NCBI GenBank assembly: GCA_002502785.1 | Contig: DAQG01000101.1 | Span: 1-23,418 of the forward strand | Source: Methanothrix harundinacea | Lineage (GTDB): Archaea; Halobacteriota; Methanosarcinia; Methanotrichales; Methanotrichaceae | Length of the DNA: 23,418 nucleotides | Direction of reading: 5' to 3' | Shown: piece by piece, positions 1-6,852 of the stretch | Layout: every line of letters starts with the position of its first letter | Numbering within the stretch: position 1 is the first letter of the stretch | The notes under the pieces: generated by a model | The model's input: only the letters and a program-made list of their open reading frames with translations | What the model was told of the DNA's origin: nothing | The model's database searches: none | Made by a program: the position numbers and the translations under genes

Positions 1-2
1 CA

Positions 3-488
3 GTGGTCAATGATACCGAGGTCGTCGAGGAGCCCGCAGCTGCTGAAGAGCCTGTTCTTATGAACATTGTCGAGACAGCAAATGATGCTGGCAATCTCAA
101 CACCCTGGTCATGGCAGTTGATGCCGCAGATCTTGCAGATATCCTGAGCGGCGATGGACCCTTCACCGTCTTCGCGCCCACGGATGACGCCTTTGCAATG
201 GTGGCAGACCTCGACATGAACGACACCGAAGCTCTGATCACGATACTGAACTATCACGTTGCCCTTGGCGAATACATGGCCGCAGATCTGGCCAACATGC
301 CAACTGTCAGCACCATCGGTGGCGGAGACGTCACGATCACCGTTACGGAAGAGGGCCTGATGGTGAACGGCGCCAAGATAGTGCAGGAAGATATTGTGTG
401 CAGCAACGGCGTCATTCAAGTAATAGATGCGGTCCTGATGCCTCTTGCGGAAGAGCCGCCTGTTGAAGAGCCTCCTGCAGAAGTGTAA
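3..488 (+). CDS. Fasciclin (FAS1) domain surface protein, 5'-truncated by window edge
   Basis: The frame is open to the left edge, so the true start and any signal peptide lie outside the window. About 125 residues form one FAS1 domain: it begins at VETANDAGNLNTL, has the H1 box FTVFAPTDDAF, the central YHV, and the H2 region DIVCSNGVIQVIDAVLMP. FAS1 domains are extracellular adhesion modules. The domain is flanked by acidic, proline-rich linkers (EEPAAAEEP before it, EEPPVEEPPAEV at the C-terminus), typical of a wall- or surface-exposed stalk. Sequons NDT occur twice, so N-glycosylation is possible. A hairpin with a T-run follows the stop codon. The domain call is firm; its binding partner is unknown. 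Confidence 0.9.
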   Translation: MVNDTEVVEEPAAAEEPVLMNIVETANDAGNLNTLVMAVDAADLADILSGDGPFTVFAPTDDAFAMVADLDMNDTEALITILNYHVALGEYMAADLANMPTVSTIGGGDVTITVTEEGLMVNGAKIVQEDIVCSNGVIQVIDAVLMPLAEEPPVEEPPAEV

Positions 489-510
489 ATAGCAATTTCA
501 AAGAAGGGGT

Positions 511-562
511 GAAGAGCGATGCGGAAGTTTCGCTCCGAGCCTCTTCAAGATCTAAGTTTTTT
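511..562 (+). terminator. Hairpin plus T6 downstream of the fasciclin gene
   Basis: GAAGAG at 511-516 pairs with CTCTTC at 541-546, with a nested GCG/CGC inside, and is followed by T6 at 557-562. It begins 23 bases after the fasciclin stop, the expected place for a transcription terminator. Confidence 0.55.
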
Positions 563-741
563 ATGACATTTTGTACGAGACCTGAGGGGTCATAGGCTGA
601 GATTCCAAGTGTCTTGTTTTCGGAAGATCGTTCACCTTCAAAGTTCGAGTACGTTTCAACTAAGGCGGATGAATTCCTACGCAAACGGAAGTCTGAAAAT
701 CCAAAAAAAGAGCTAAGTACCATCAAGGAAAGGATGGTATC

Positions 742-894
742 ATGGAGCTCAGGGCGGACGACATCGAAGCTGGGATGCATCTGATAATTGTGCGGACCTA
801 TCGTCGTGAGAAGCTCTGGAGATGGGGTGATCACGGTGTGGTCGAGGTCGCATCCGGCTTTGGCATGTCAAAAGGCGTGGGGGATCGGCCTTGA
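742..894 (+). CDS. Small hypothetical ORF (50 aa), doubtful
   Basis: ATG at 742 is preceded by the purine-rich AAGGAAAGGATGG and opens a 50-residue frame that starts MELRADDIEAGMHLIIVRTY. I do not recognise it. Its stop overlaps an ATG (TGATG, 892-896), which opens another 55-residue, arginine-rich frame that looks less like coding sequence. A third open stretch lies in another frame at 614-784 (ending KERMVSWSSGRTTSKLGCI); it could be an upstream part of the same gene displaced by a frameshift. The 563-1057 interval is therefore either a decayed gene or a set of small genes; I see no known domain in it. Confidence 0.25.
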   Translation: MELRADDIEAGMHLIIVRTYRREKLWRWGDHGVVEVASGFGMSKGVGDRP

Positions 895-1057
895 TGGCAG
901 GGCTTGGTGATGGAACTATTGAATGCCGTCGGGGTGAGGGAAGATCTGCCCCGAGAATTGCTATAGTTTCTCGCAGGGTCGACTCGTGGGTGTCGGAAAA
1001 GACGAAGAATCGCATCTCGCCGGCAAAAGGGCGAAACGTTGCCAGGAGGTGCCATCT

Positions 1058-1165
1058 TTGAGAGGTGATCTGGCGAGGAGGGCGCTTTTAGTCATATTTC
1101 TCGGCCTTGTGGCCTGGTTCCTCTTCTTCCTGGCCAGGATTGTCGCCGAAGGAGGCGTATGGTGA
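1058..1165 (+). CDS. Small single-span membrane protein (35 aa), TTG start
   Basis: A strong ribosome-binding site, AGGAGGTG at 1044-1051, sits 6 bases before TTG 1058. The frame gives a short basic N-terminus (RGDLARR) followed by one hydrophobic segment, ALLVIFLGLVAWFLFFLA, and a short tail EGGVW: the layout of a one-pass membrane microprotein with a cytoplasmic N-terminus. The TTG overlaps the stop of a preceding small frame (TTGA), and its own stop overlaps the ATG of a 32-residue frame at 1165-1263 (TGATG). The secreted protein gene then starts at 1218, so all could share one transcript. No family recognised. Confidence 0.45.
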   Translation: MRGDLARRALLVIFLGLVAWFLFFLARIVAEGGVW

Positions 1166-1217
1166 TGCCAGGCACCGAACCAGACAAGCTTTTGCAGATA
1201 TGGGTGGTGGAAGCGAT

Positions 1218-1964
1218 ATGGTTGGAGGGAGAAGAACGCGACACGGACTCGTCTTGGCGTTGATTCTGCTCTCGTCCCTTATCTCGACAGGGGAGTCAAA
1301 ATATCCTGATTCTGGTGCTGATACGATCGGTGACGCCCCGAAGGAGGACTTTGTTAGGGTGGCGAACGTTTCTGAGGATTCAAAAGTCCAAGAAGAAGAC
1401 GCGGACGATCTGAACGATCTGGACGGCTCTGAAGACGGGTTCGGGAAGGGCCTCGGCATCGGTTTTACGATTCCTGAAGGCGGAAGTGCATCAAAGATTC
1501 CTGTTCCGAAGGCTGGCTCCGAAGAGAACATTCCGCCGATCTCGGTTCTCTTGAACAAGGTGCTGTGGCTTGAGATAGGCAACCGCACCCTGAACGGGAG
1601 TGGGCCCTACGGCAGTATGGTGGTGGATCGTCTTCCCGTAGGCTCGCCGGACTTCAATCGGCTTTTGGAGGGTTCAGGGTATGCCAAGGTGAGGGAGTTT
1701 GAGAACGAGACCGGCTCATGCGACTGGTGGGCCGATCCCGGAGCGCCGAAGCTTTCCTACGGTGAAGAAGAAGTCCAAGATCAGAGTACTGAGACGGTCC
1801 AGGTGAAACGGTTTTACGTCGGGTGGGCCTATTCGAACACGTATCATTACCCGGATTGCAGATGGGCTAAGAACATTCCTCTGGGAAGCCAGGTGTGGTT
1901 CTCAAGCCCCGAGGAGGCTAAGGCCAAAGGGTACGTTCCCTGTAGCACCTGCAACCCGCCCTGA
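1218..1964 (+). CDS. Secreted acidic protein with C-terminal Ada-type zinc-binding motif
   Basis: I place the start at ATG 1218, because the protein then begins with a signal peptide: basic RRTRHG followed by LVLALILLSSLISTG. This gives 248 residues. Residues about 30-80 are low-complexity and very acidic (EDADDLNDLDGSEDG). Residues about 115-170 resemble the C-terminal half of a thermonuclease (SNase) fold (LLEGSGYAKVREFENET); this is tentative and no nuclease active site is visible. The last 45 residues match the Ada-type metal-binding module often attached to secreted nucleases: YHYPDCRWAKNI, then SPEEAKAKGYVPCSTC, with candidate Zn ligands His210, Cys214, Cys242 and Cys245. Sequons NVS, NRT, NGS and NET are present. 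A terminator follows directly. The zinc module is a confident call; the overall function is unknown. Confidence 0.8.
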   Translation: MVGGRRTRHGLVLALILLSSLISTGESKYPDSGADTIGDAPKEDFVRVANVSEDSKVQEEDADDLNDLDGSEDGFGKGLGIGFTIPEGGSASKIPVPKAGSEENIPPISVLLNKVLWLEIGNRTLNGSGPYGSMVVDRLPVGSPDFNRLLEGSGYAKVREFENETGSCDWWADPGAPKLSYGEEEVQDQSTETVQVKRFYVGWAYSNTYHYPDCRWAKNIPLGSQVWFSSPEEAKAKGYVPCSTCNPP

Positions 1965-1966
1965 CC

Positions 1967-2003
1967 GGCGAGAGGCCGTCTCCCACTCGCCTTTCTCTTT
2001 TCC
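1967..2003 (+). terminator. Hairpin and T-rich tract after the Ada-type protein gene
   Basis: GGCGAG (1967-1972) pairs with CTCGCC (1986-1991), followed at once by TTTCTCTTTTCC. It starts two bases after the stop codon. The position and composition fit a transcription terminator. Confidence 0.6.
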
Positions 2004-2205
2004 CCTGTGACTTAATTTTATTCGGTCGTCGAATTGCCGGTCCACCTCGAAAAGTCAATAGGCGCACCCTCGGCGCTCGTCCTCAGGCGGCGCGAAACCC
2101 TCGGGCTGGCCCTGCCTCCATCTGCGAGTCCCTTTTAGCTTGGACTTAAGGGCGTGGCTTGATGGAGAAATGTTAAATCTATTGAGAAGTACATGCACTG
2201 TAGAT

Positions 2206-2567
2206 ATGATCAGGATAACCAGGGGTATGGTTTTATCGATACACGATGGCCTCATTGAAACTGGAGGCGGAACTCCTGGTGTCCTTTGCGAGGGAACGAT
2301 TGATTACCTCGTCGGTCGGATCAATGCTGAATCTGATGTCTTTAAGAAGGCAACATGGGCATTATGTATCGCGCATTTCACCCATTTTATGATGGGCAAA
2401 AACGAACGGCTTTTACGTTAGCTGCCATCATTTTGAGGAAGTACGGATATCACTTCGACGAACGTGATGAGGATGAAATATTCGACGTGCTGCATAAAAT
2501 CGCTAATTACGAATGCGCATCAAGCCGCATCGAGGGATGGCTGAGAAGGATTAGTCGAAGGCTGTGA
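2206..2567 (+). pseudogene. Fic/Doc-family toxin relic, frameshifted
   Basis: The N-terminal half reads MIRITRGMVLSIHDGLIETG, a typical Doc opening, in one frame from ATG 2206, and continues to VFKKATWAL. At about 2365-2395 the Doc signal moves to another frame, which carries HPFYDGQKRTAF and a helix ending in DVLHKIANYE. Neither frame alone contains the complete fold, so a 1-base-type shift splits it. The Fic active-site motif is HxFx(D/E)GNxxR; here the Asn is Gln (DGQKR), an additional departure. Intact Doc proteins AMPylate or phosphorylate targets such as EF-Tu/EF1A and are neutralised by a partner antitoxin; none is seen next to it. An AT-rich box at 2171-2179 could be its promoter. A sequencing error or programmed frameshift cannot be excluded. 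Confidence 0.75.
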
Positions 2568-2594
2568 GCCTCTAACGGCGCATCGAGTCTTCGT

Positions 2595-2729
2595 CTATCT
2601 ATCGGCCAGGCGCTCCAAGAGCTTCCGGTGGCTGCTGGTGACTTCCCGGTATTCGTCACGTATTTCTGGGGGCACGAGATCCGTTTTGCAGCTCTGCCCC
2701 TTTTTCTGCTCGTCACTTTTCGTCTTCAT
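2595..2729 (-). CDS. Small hypothetical protein (44 aa)
   Basis: On the minus strand an ATG (2729-2727) is preceded by GGAGATGAGGAG, a good ribosome-binding site. The frame encodes a hydrophilic 44-residue protein: MKTKSDEQKKGQSCKTDLVP, then PEIRDEYREV, ending HRKLLERLADR. The C-terminal half looks like an amphipathic helix. A TATA-like AT block, TTAAATAAAA on the minus strand, lies about 30-40 bp upstream. I do not recognise the family. It is convergent with the broken Doc gene, and it might be unrelated to it or a remnant of a small regulatory protein; there is no direct evidence for either. Confidence 0.5.
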   Translation of the reverse strand: MKTKSDEQKKGQSCKTDLVPPEIRDEYREVTSSHRKLLERLADR

Positions 2730-2757
2730 TCTCCTCATCTCCTAATGTGCGTCCCAT

Positions 2758-2768
2758 TTTTATTTAAG
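2758..2768 (-). promoter_or_regulatory. TATA-like box upstream of the 44-aa gene
   Basis: The minus strand reads CCTTAAATAAAAATGG here, an AT block inside GC-richer DNA about 30-40 bp upstream of the small gene's ATG. Apart from this box, the stretch 2769-3023 is GC-rich and holds no gene that I can support. Confidence 0.4.
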
Positions 2769-3023
2769 GTTTATTCGTTCGGTTTTTTGATTCAGTCTTC
2801 TGCCCTTACCCTCGATATACGGCGTCTCTGGTGGATTCAGGAGCCTGCGTGGGCATTCTCCCGGCCGATGGAAGCCCGAGCGGGCGGCGCTGTCCACCCG
2901 GAGGGCGCGCGGGTTTCGCGCCGCTTGTGGGGAGGCGGGATTCTGATCGCCCTAATCTGAAGCGGTTGTTTTGGGTGGCGACAGCCAAACGGTGTTAAGA
3001 GGATACGTCTACATTAGGGATCA

Positions 3024-3863
3024 CTAATCTTCAAGTTCGCATCCAATGCGATCGAAGTAATAGCTTTTCTGCGTGATTATATCCGGGATTAAACCAGCCA
3101 ACCAAACATTGTGCAAACCCAGTTCCGGTTTATTCCCCTCAAATTCACCTGAGTGAATGCCCACTAACGATGTTGACATAAAACAACGTGCTGTTCCGAG
3201 CGCATTCTCAAGCATAACCGGATCTGCGTCTTCCACGCTGGCAAGAGTACAATAATAAGGCTTTAGGACTGGACTCCCACTTGTTCCTTTATGTAATCGA
3301 GCGTCTATCAATCTTTTTGGCTCCTTATTAAATGGTACAAAAGATGCAGAGGCTAAATTTGCACTGCGAATTATTGGAAGATTAGCTTTACTGTCGTAAT
3401 ATCCTTCAGGAAATCCGATTACAATAAGATTGTCCCAGCTTGAAAGATTCGAAGTTTCATCATAACCTCTGAATTCAAATGGTTCAAAGTAATACTTAGA
3501 AATTATCTCTTTTTCATCTATCGGTATAGCTACAAAGTCGATCATTTTTGTTGGATTTTTGACATCCTTATTTTGAGGATGCTCGATCCATGTTTGTCCA
3601 TTTTTTCCTTCATAAAGTGCTATTCTATAAGGGAGACCCTTTTTATAAAGGTTATTGCGGTCAACATGTAATTCTAACGAAAGTTCGTCCGGTTGGTGTC
3701 CTTTTGCCACATCAATTACAACATGTCGGTTTGTGATAAAATGAAGTTTATCTTTTTTCAATTTATAAAAGAATCCTGAGGCACAACTATTCTCTCGTAC
3801 TCTGCGTTCTCGTGAGAAACGGACCTGAGCTACTGTGAAAAATAGTGGATTGTTCACGATCAT
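3024..3863 (-). CDS. Trypsin-like serine protease, AT-rich, probably transferred
   Basis: This 279-residue protein has the chymotrypsin-fold triad in order: His47 in FITNRHVV, Asp109 in KMIDFVAIP and Ser197 in LHKGTSGSPVL. An oxyanion-type Gly lies just before the Ser. No signal peptide or membrane span is visible (it begins MIVNNPLFFTVAQVRFS), so it is probably cytoplasmic, unlike HtrA/DegP, and there is no PDZ domain. Proteases of this simple kind are found near defence or stress genes in many prokaryotes, but no partner gene is evident here. Base composition is visibly AT-rich, whereas apgM, 13 bp upstream, is strongly GC-rich; this suggests horizontal acquisition. A ribosome-binding site GGGGAG sits 8 bases before the ATG, in the short gap after the apgM stop, so read-through from apgM is likely. 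The substrate is unknown. Confidence 0.8.
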   Translation of the reverse strand: MIVNNPLFFTVAQVRFSRERRVRENSCASGFFYKLKKDKLHFITNRHVVIDVAKGHQPDELSLELHVDRNNLYKKGLPYRIALYEGKNGQTWIEHPQNKDVKNPTKMIDFVAIPIDEKEIISKYYFEPFEFRGYDETSNLSSWDNLIVIGFPEGYYDSKANLPIIRSANLASASFVPFNKEPKRLIDARLHKGTSGSPVLKPYYCTLASVEDADPVMLENALGTARCFMSTSLVGIHSGEFEGNKPELGLHNVWLAGLIPDIITQKSYYFDRIGCELED

Positions 3864-3876
3864 AGATCCGTCTCCC

Positions 3877-5076
3877 CTACCCCACCTCCACCATCATCCC
3901 CATCAGCCGCCACCCCTCGACCTTGCCGTACCCGCCGCGCGCCGCCTCCCGCTCGCTGAAGGCCGCCACCCCGTCCGGCTCGATCCCTGAGCCCGTCATC
4001 GCGAAGGGGACGGGCTCCGCGGTGTGGGTCCGAAGGGCGATGGGGGTCGGGTGGTCGGGCAGGACCAGGACGCGCCAGTCGAAGCCGGACTTCTCAAGGC
4101 CCGCCAGAACCGGGCCGACGACCCGCGCGTCGAAGCGGCGGATCGCCTCGATCTTTTTGTCGAGGAGGCCATCGTGACTCATCTCGTCGGGGGCTTCGAC
4201 GTGGAGGTAGACGAAGTCGACCCGGTCGAGAGCTTCGAGGCAGGCTGCGACCTTCCCCTCGTAGTTGGTGTCGAGAACTCCGGTGGCGCCGGGGACATCG
4301 ATCACCTCAAGCCCGGCGTAGACCCCCATGCCCTTGAGGAGGTCGACGGCTGAGATGACGGCGCCCTCGATCCCCCACATCTCGCGGAACCGGGGCATCG
4401 ACGGGGCCTTCCCCTGCCCCCAGAGCCAGATCATGTTGGCGGGCCGCTTTCCTTCTCGCGCGCGGCGCAGGTTGACCGGGTGCTCGGCGAGGACGGGCAC
4501 GGATGAGAGCATCATCTCGCGCAAGGCAGTGGACCCCTCTCCCTTCGGTAGGTGGCCGTCGATCGGCTGGCCGGTGATGTCGTGGGGCGGGGTGCAGTTC
4601 GCCGCTAGACCGTCGTTTTCGTCCTGGACCAGAAGGTTTCGATAGCTAACGCCCGGATAGAGCCTTGTTTCGGGCTGGGCTTTCTGGAGGGATGCGATCA
4701 GCTCATGCCCCTCCTCCGAGGAGATGTGGCCCGCGCTATAGTCAACCATAAGTCTCTTTTCGAGGTCGATGTTCACGAGGTTGCACCGGAAGGCTACGTC
4801 ATCTTTCTTCAGGCCGACCCCCATCGCCGCCGCCTCTAGGGGGGCGCGCCCGCTGTAGTACTTTCTGGGATCGTAGCCCATCACCGAGAGGTTAGCGACG
4901 TCGCTTCCCGGCGGCATGCCAGTGGGTACGTTTGTGGCGAGGCCGCCTCTGCCAGATCGCGCGATCCTGTCCATGTTGGGGGTCTCTGCCGCCTCAAGTG
5001 GGGTCTTTCCGTCCAACGCCTCGATGGGATGGTCAGCCATCCCGTCTCCCAGAAGTATCACCAGCTTCATGCTCAT
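3877..5076 (-). CDS. apgM: Archaeal 2,3-bisphosphoglycerate-independent phosphoglycerate mutase (ApgM)
   Basis: The enzyme interconverts 3-phosphoglycerate and 2-phosphoglycerate in glycolysis/gluconeogenesis, which in a methanogen runs mainly toward sugar synthesis. At 399 residues it has the usual ApgM length. Alkaline-phosphatase-superfamily signatures are clear: the N-terminal metal-binding MKLVILLGDGMAD, the nucleophile region GMPPGSDVANLSVMGYDP (residues 54-70), SGRAPLEAAAMG, and a C-terminal metal site LPDHPTPIALRTHT. The ATG at 5076 (MSMK) has GAGGT 8 bases upstream; the Met at residue 3 is an alternative start. It is followed after 13 bp by the AT-rich protease gene on the same strand, which probably has an unrelated function. 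Confidence 0.95.
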   Translation of the reverse strand: MSMKLVILLGDGMADHPIEALDGKTPLEAAETPNMDRIARSGRGGLATNVPTGMPPGSDVANLSVMGYDPRKYYSGRAPLEAAAMGVGLKKDDVAFRCNLVNIDLEKRLMVDYSAGHISSEEGHELIASLQKAQPETRLYPGVSYRNLLVQDENDGLAANCTPPHDITGQPIDGHLPKGEGSTALREMMLSSVPVLAEHPVNLRRAREGKRPANMIWLWGQGKAPSMPRFREMWGIEGAVISAVDLLKGMGVYAGLEVIDVPGATGVLDTNYEGKVAACLEALDRVDFVYLHVEAPDEMSHDGLLDKKIEAIRRFDARVVGPVLAGLEKSGFDWRVLVLPDHPTPIALRTHTAEPVPFAMTGSGIEPDGVAAFSEREAARGGYGKVEGWRLMGMMVEVG

Positions 5077-5229
5077 CTCTCAGACCTCTTCGACCCTCTA
5101 AATGCCTTTAAGTGTCTTGCCTTGTGCAAGGCTGTCTATCTACGTTGGCAGCATTGTTCGACGGTGCCTGCTCATCTTTAGCTGTCGGTTGGCTTTCGTT
5201 GACCGTTGCCTTTCCAAAGCGGGCCCCTG

Positions 5230-5931
5230 CTAAGCCACTTTATAGCGCAACCATACGAAGTCGCCCCTGACCTTCTCCATATGCGTCAGCTTCAGTTGGA
5301 TGATGCCGCTGTTTGATTTGACATCAGCTTCGTCAAAAAGGCTGGGTCCTCTTCGCCCGCCCACAAGAGTGGGACTGATGAGCACGCTGACCTCGTCCAC
5401 GAGACCTTCTCGCAGAAGAACGCCGTTGAGCGTCCCTCCACTATCTGTACGCACCGACTTCACGCCGTATCGGGCGTTCAGCTCCTCCAGCGCAGCCCTT
5501 AGATCCACATGATCGTCGCCGACGATGATGTATTCAATATGCCTCTTGCCCAGATAATCCAAGTACGAGGCAGGTGTGGCCTTTGAACAGAGCACAACAA
5601 TCTTCCGCCACCAGGGCTCCTGCTGGAGGAGCCGCCAATTGTGAATCCTGCCGCGACTGTCCGGAACCACGAGCAGGGGGCGCGGCTCGTAGATCAGATT
5701 TTCCGTTCCAGGCGGGGGCAGCTTCTGAGGTGGATCGGGCGCTTCCACAGCCGTCTCCTCCGGTTCATGTTCACCCAGAACGAAAATCGTATTGCTCCCT
5801 GCGAGGACGGCGTCAACCTTCCAGCGGTAGGAGAACTCATAGTACAAGAACATCGCTTCGTGCGACTCTGCAACTCTGTCTATTCGCCCATCAAGGCTTA
5901 CGAGGTTGTATATCGTAACTCTTGGCAGCAT
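5230..5931 (-). CDS. RibD C-terminal domain (DHFR-like) NADPH reductase, specificity unknown
   Basis: This 233-residue protein has the RibD-C/dihydrofolate-reductase-like fold: N-terminal VTIYNLVSLDGRIDR, the nucleotide-site strand VDAVLAGSNTI, LLVVPDSRGR, and the C-terminal GGTLNGVLLREGLVDEVSVL followed by SPTLVGG. Archaeal ArfC, which reduces 2,5-diamino-6-ribosylamino-pyrimidinone phosphate in riboflavin/F420 synthesis, belongs to this family. This copy diverges in the region after the first motif (FLYYEFSYRWK) and carries a proline-rich insertion (APDPPQKLPPPGTE), so I do not assign arfC. A TATA-like block (GTAATATCC on the minus strand, about 5950-5961) sits about 23 bp before the ATG, suggesting a leaderless or near-leaderless transcript. 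It lies 91 bp downstream of mcrC on the same strand. Confidence 0.75.
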   Translation of the reverse strand: MLPRVTIYNLVSLDGRIDRVAESHEAMFLYYEFSYRWKVDAVLAGSNTIFVLGEHEPEETAVEAPDPPQKLPPPGTENLIYEPRPLLVVPDSRGRIHNWRLLQQEPWWRKIVVLCSKATPASYLDYLGKRHIEYIIVGDDHVDLRAALEELNARYGVKSVRTDSGGTLNGVLLREGLVDEVSVLISPTLVGGRRGPSLFDEADVKSNSGIIQLKLTHMEKVRGDFVWLRYKVA

Positions 5932-6022
5932 TTTATCTCTTCGCCCTCAGGATATTACGCCATCTTCACCGATATCCCAATCGTTCGGTTTCGCTGTCGT
6001 GTCTGTCTCCTTTGGCTCCCCC

Positions 6023-6757
6023 TCAAATGAAGGTGGTGCTGATTCCAGATCCCGCCTTCGCCATCTCATCTGCCTTCTTTTTGGCCCTCGCCCGACGTTC
6101 CGCCTCGGGCAACTCCTCTTCTTCCCGCCTTTTCTTCTCTTCCATCTCCATCCTGGCCAGGTGGTGGTTGAGGACCTTGGCGAGCTGGTTGAGCTTTGCT
6201 CTCTGACATGTCGCGCCCCTCGTGACGCCGTAGACGATGTCTACGACGGTGCCTCTCGTTTCGATCTTGGTTCGCGGGGGCATCACAAGCCTCGTCTTGA
6301 CCCCAACCTTCGCGAAGTCCTCGAAGTCGACGGGGCTTTGGCAGACGATCACCGCCGGGATCTCCGCCAGGGCCAAAACGTCCTTCGCCTTGTAGACGAC
6401 GTGAGACCTGATGTTCCCGAGGTGGATCACGGCGATCTTGTGCCTCTCGATCTGCTCGATCTCCTTGGGGGTGAGGCCGAAGGTGGGGCCGAAGCCCCTG
6501 GAGGCCTGGGGGAAGCTCTCGGGAACTCCTGCCCCCGCCTCCAGGACGAGGACGCTCGTCTGGACCCCCTCACGCCGGAGGCCGTAGGTGATTTCGCAGA
6601 CGGGCTTTGTTATGTGCCTTCGCCCCGGCGACATGGCGATGGCGATTACGTCTGGTTTGGAGGCCTCGGAGAGGGTTCCGCGCTGGGCGAGGCCGCCGCC
6701 CTTGGCAAGCCCCATGCTCTCTCGGCAATCCACAACCTGGGTCGTCCTGCCGATCAT
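6023..6757 (-). CDS. mcrC: Methyl-coenzyme M reductase operon protein C (McrC)
   Basis: McrC belongs to the ATP-dependent complex that reductively activates the nickel F430 of methyl-coenzyme M reductase. The family is restricted to methanogens and methane/alkane oxidisers, so this gene identifies the organism type. Diagnostic stretches: IGRTTQVVDCRESMGLAKGG, AMSPGRRHITKPVCEI (about 41-56), AGAGVPESFP, FGLTPKEIEQIERHK, SPVDFEDFAKVGVKTRLVMP. Beyond the core (about residue 190 on) there is a highly charged, probably helical tail (EMEEKKRREEEELPEAERRA) of about 45 residues, longer than I expect for the family. mcrB, D, G and A are not in this window: the gene stands alone, divergent from dphB. 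The minus strand has CCTAATATGC about 28 bp before the ATG, so the transcript is probably leaderless. Confidence 0.92.
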   Translation of the reverse strand: MIGRTTQVVDCRESMGLAKGGGLAQRGTLSEASKPDVIAIAMSPGRRHITKPVCEITYGLRREGVQTSVLVLEAGAGVPESFPQASRGFGPTFGLTPKEIEQIERHKIAVIHLGNIRSHVVYKAKDVLALAEIPAVIVCQSPVDFEDFAKVGVKTRLVMPPRTKIETRGTVVDIVYGVTRGATCQRAKLNQLAKVLNHHLARMEMEEKKRREEEELPEAERRARAKKKADEMAKAGSGISTTFI

Positions 6758-6852
6758 GAGAATTTATTCGGAGTCTAACGCATATTAGGCTTTGCCAGCC
6801 GTTTTCTCCATCCTGCCGCACCCTTTAAGCCCCATGCCGCCGATTGGTTTGT
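6758..6852. promoter_or_regulatory. Divergent mcrC / dphB promoter region
   Basis: The 95-bp gap between divergent starts contains an AT box for mcrC (CATATTAGG on the plus strand near 6781-6789) and a box for dphB (CCTTTAAG at about 6822-6829). Each is about 25-30 bp from its start codon, which implies leaderless or very short-leader mRNAs. The boxes do not overlap. Confidence 0.5.

Noticed and set aside
892..966. In-frame TGA at 892 with the same frame continuing open to 966, as a possible selenocysteine codon
   Set aside because: There is no recognisable selenoprotein sequence and no visible SECIS structure, and the continuation is only 23 residues. Stop/start overlap or gene decay explains it better.
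2087..2924. 14-bp perfect inverted repeat GCGGCGCGAAACCC (2087-2100) / GGGTTTCGCGCCGC (2911-2924) flanking the Doc relic and the 44-aa gene
   Set aside because: In a window of this size about one 14-bp match is expected by chance, more in GC-rich sequence. There is no target-site duplication and no transposase, so I do not call a mobile element.
4024..4645. Open frames on the plus strand opposite apgM
   Set aside because: Arginine/proline-rich translations opposite a GC-rich conserved gene, with no start signals.
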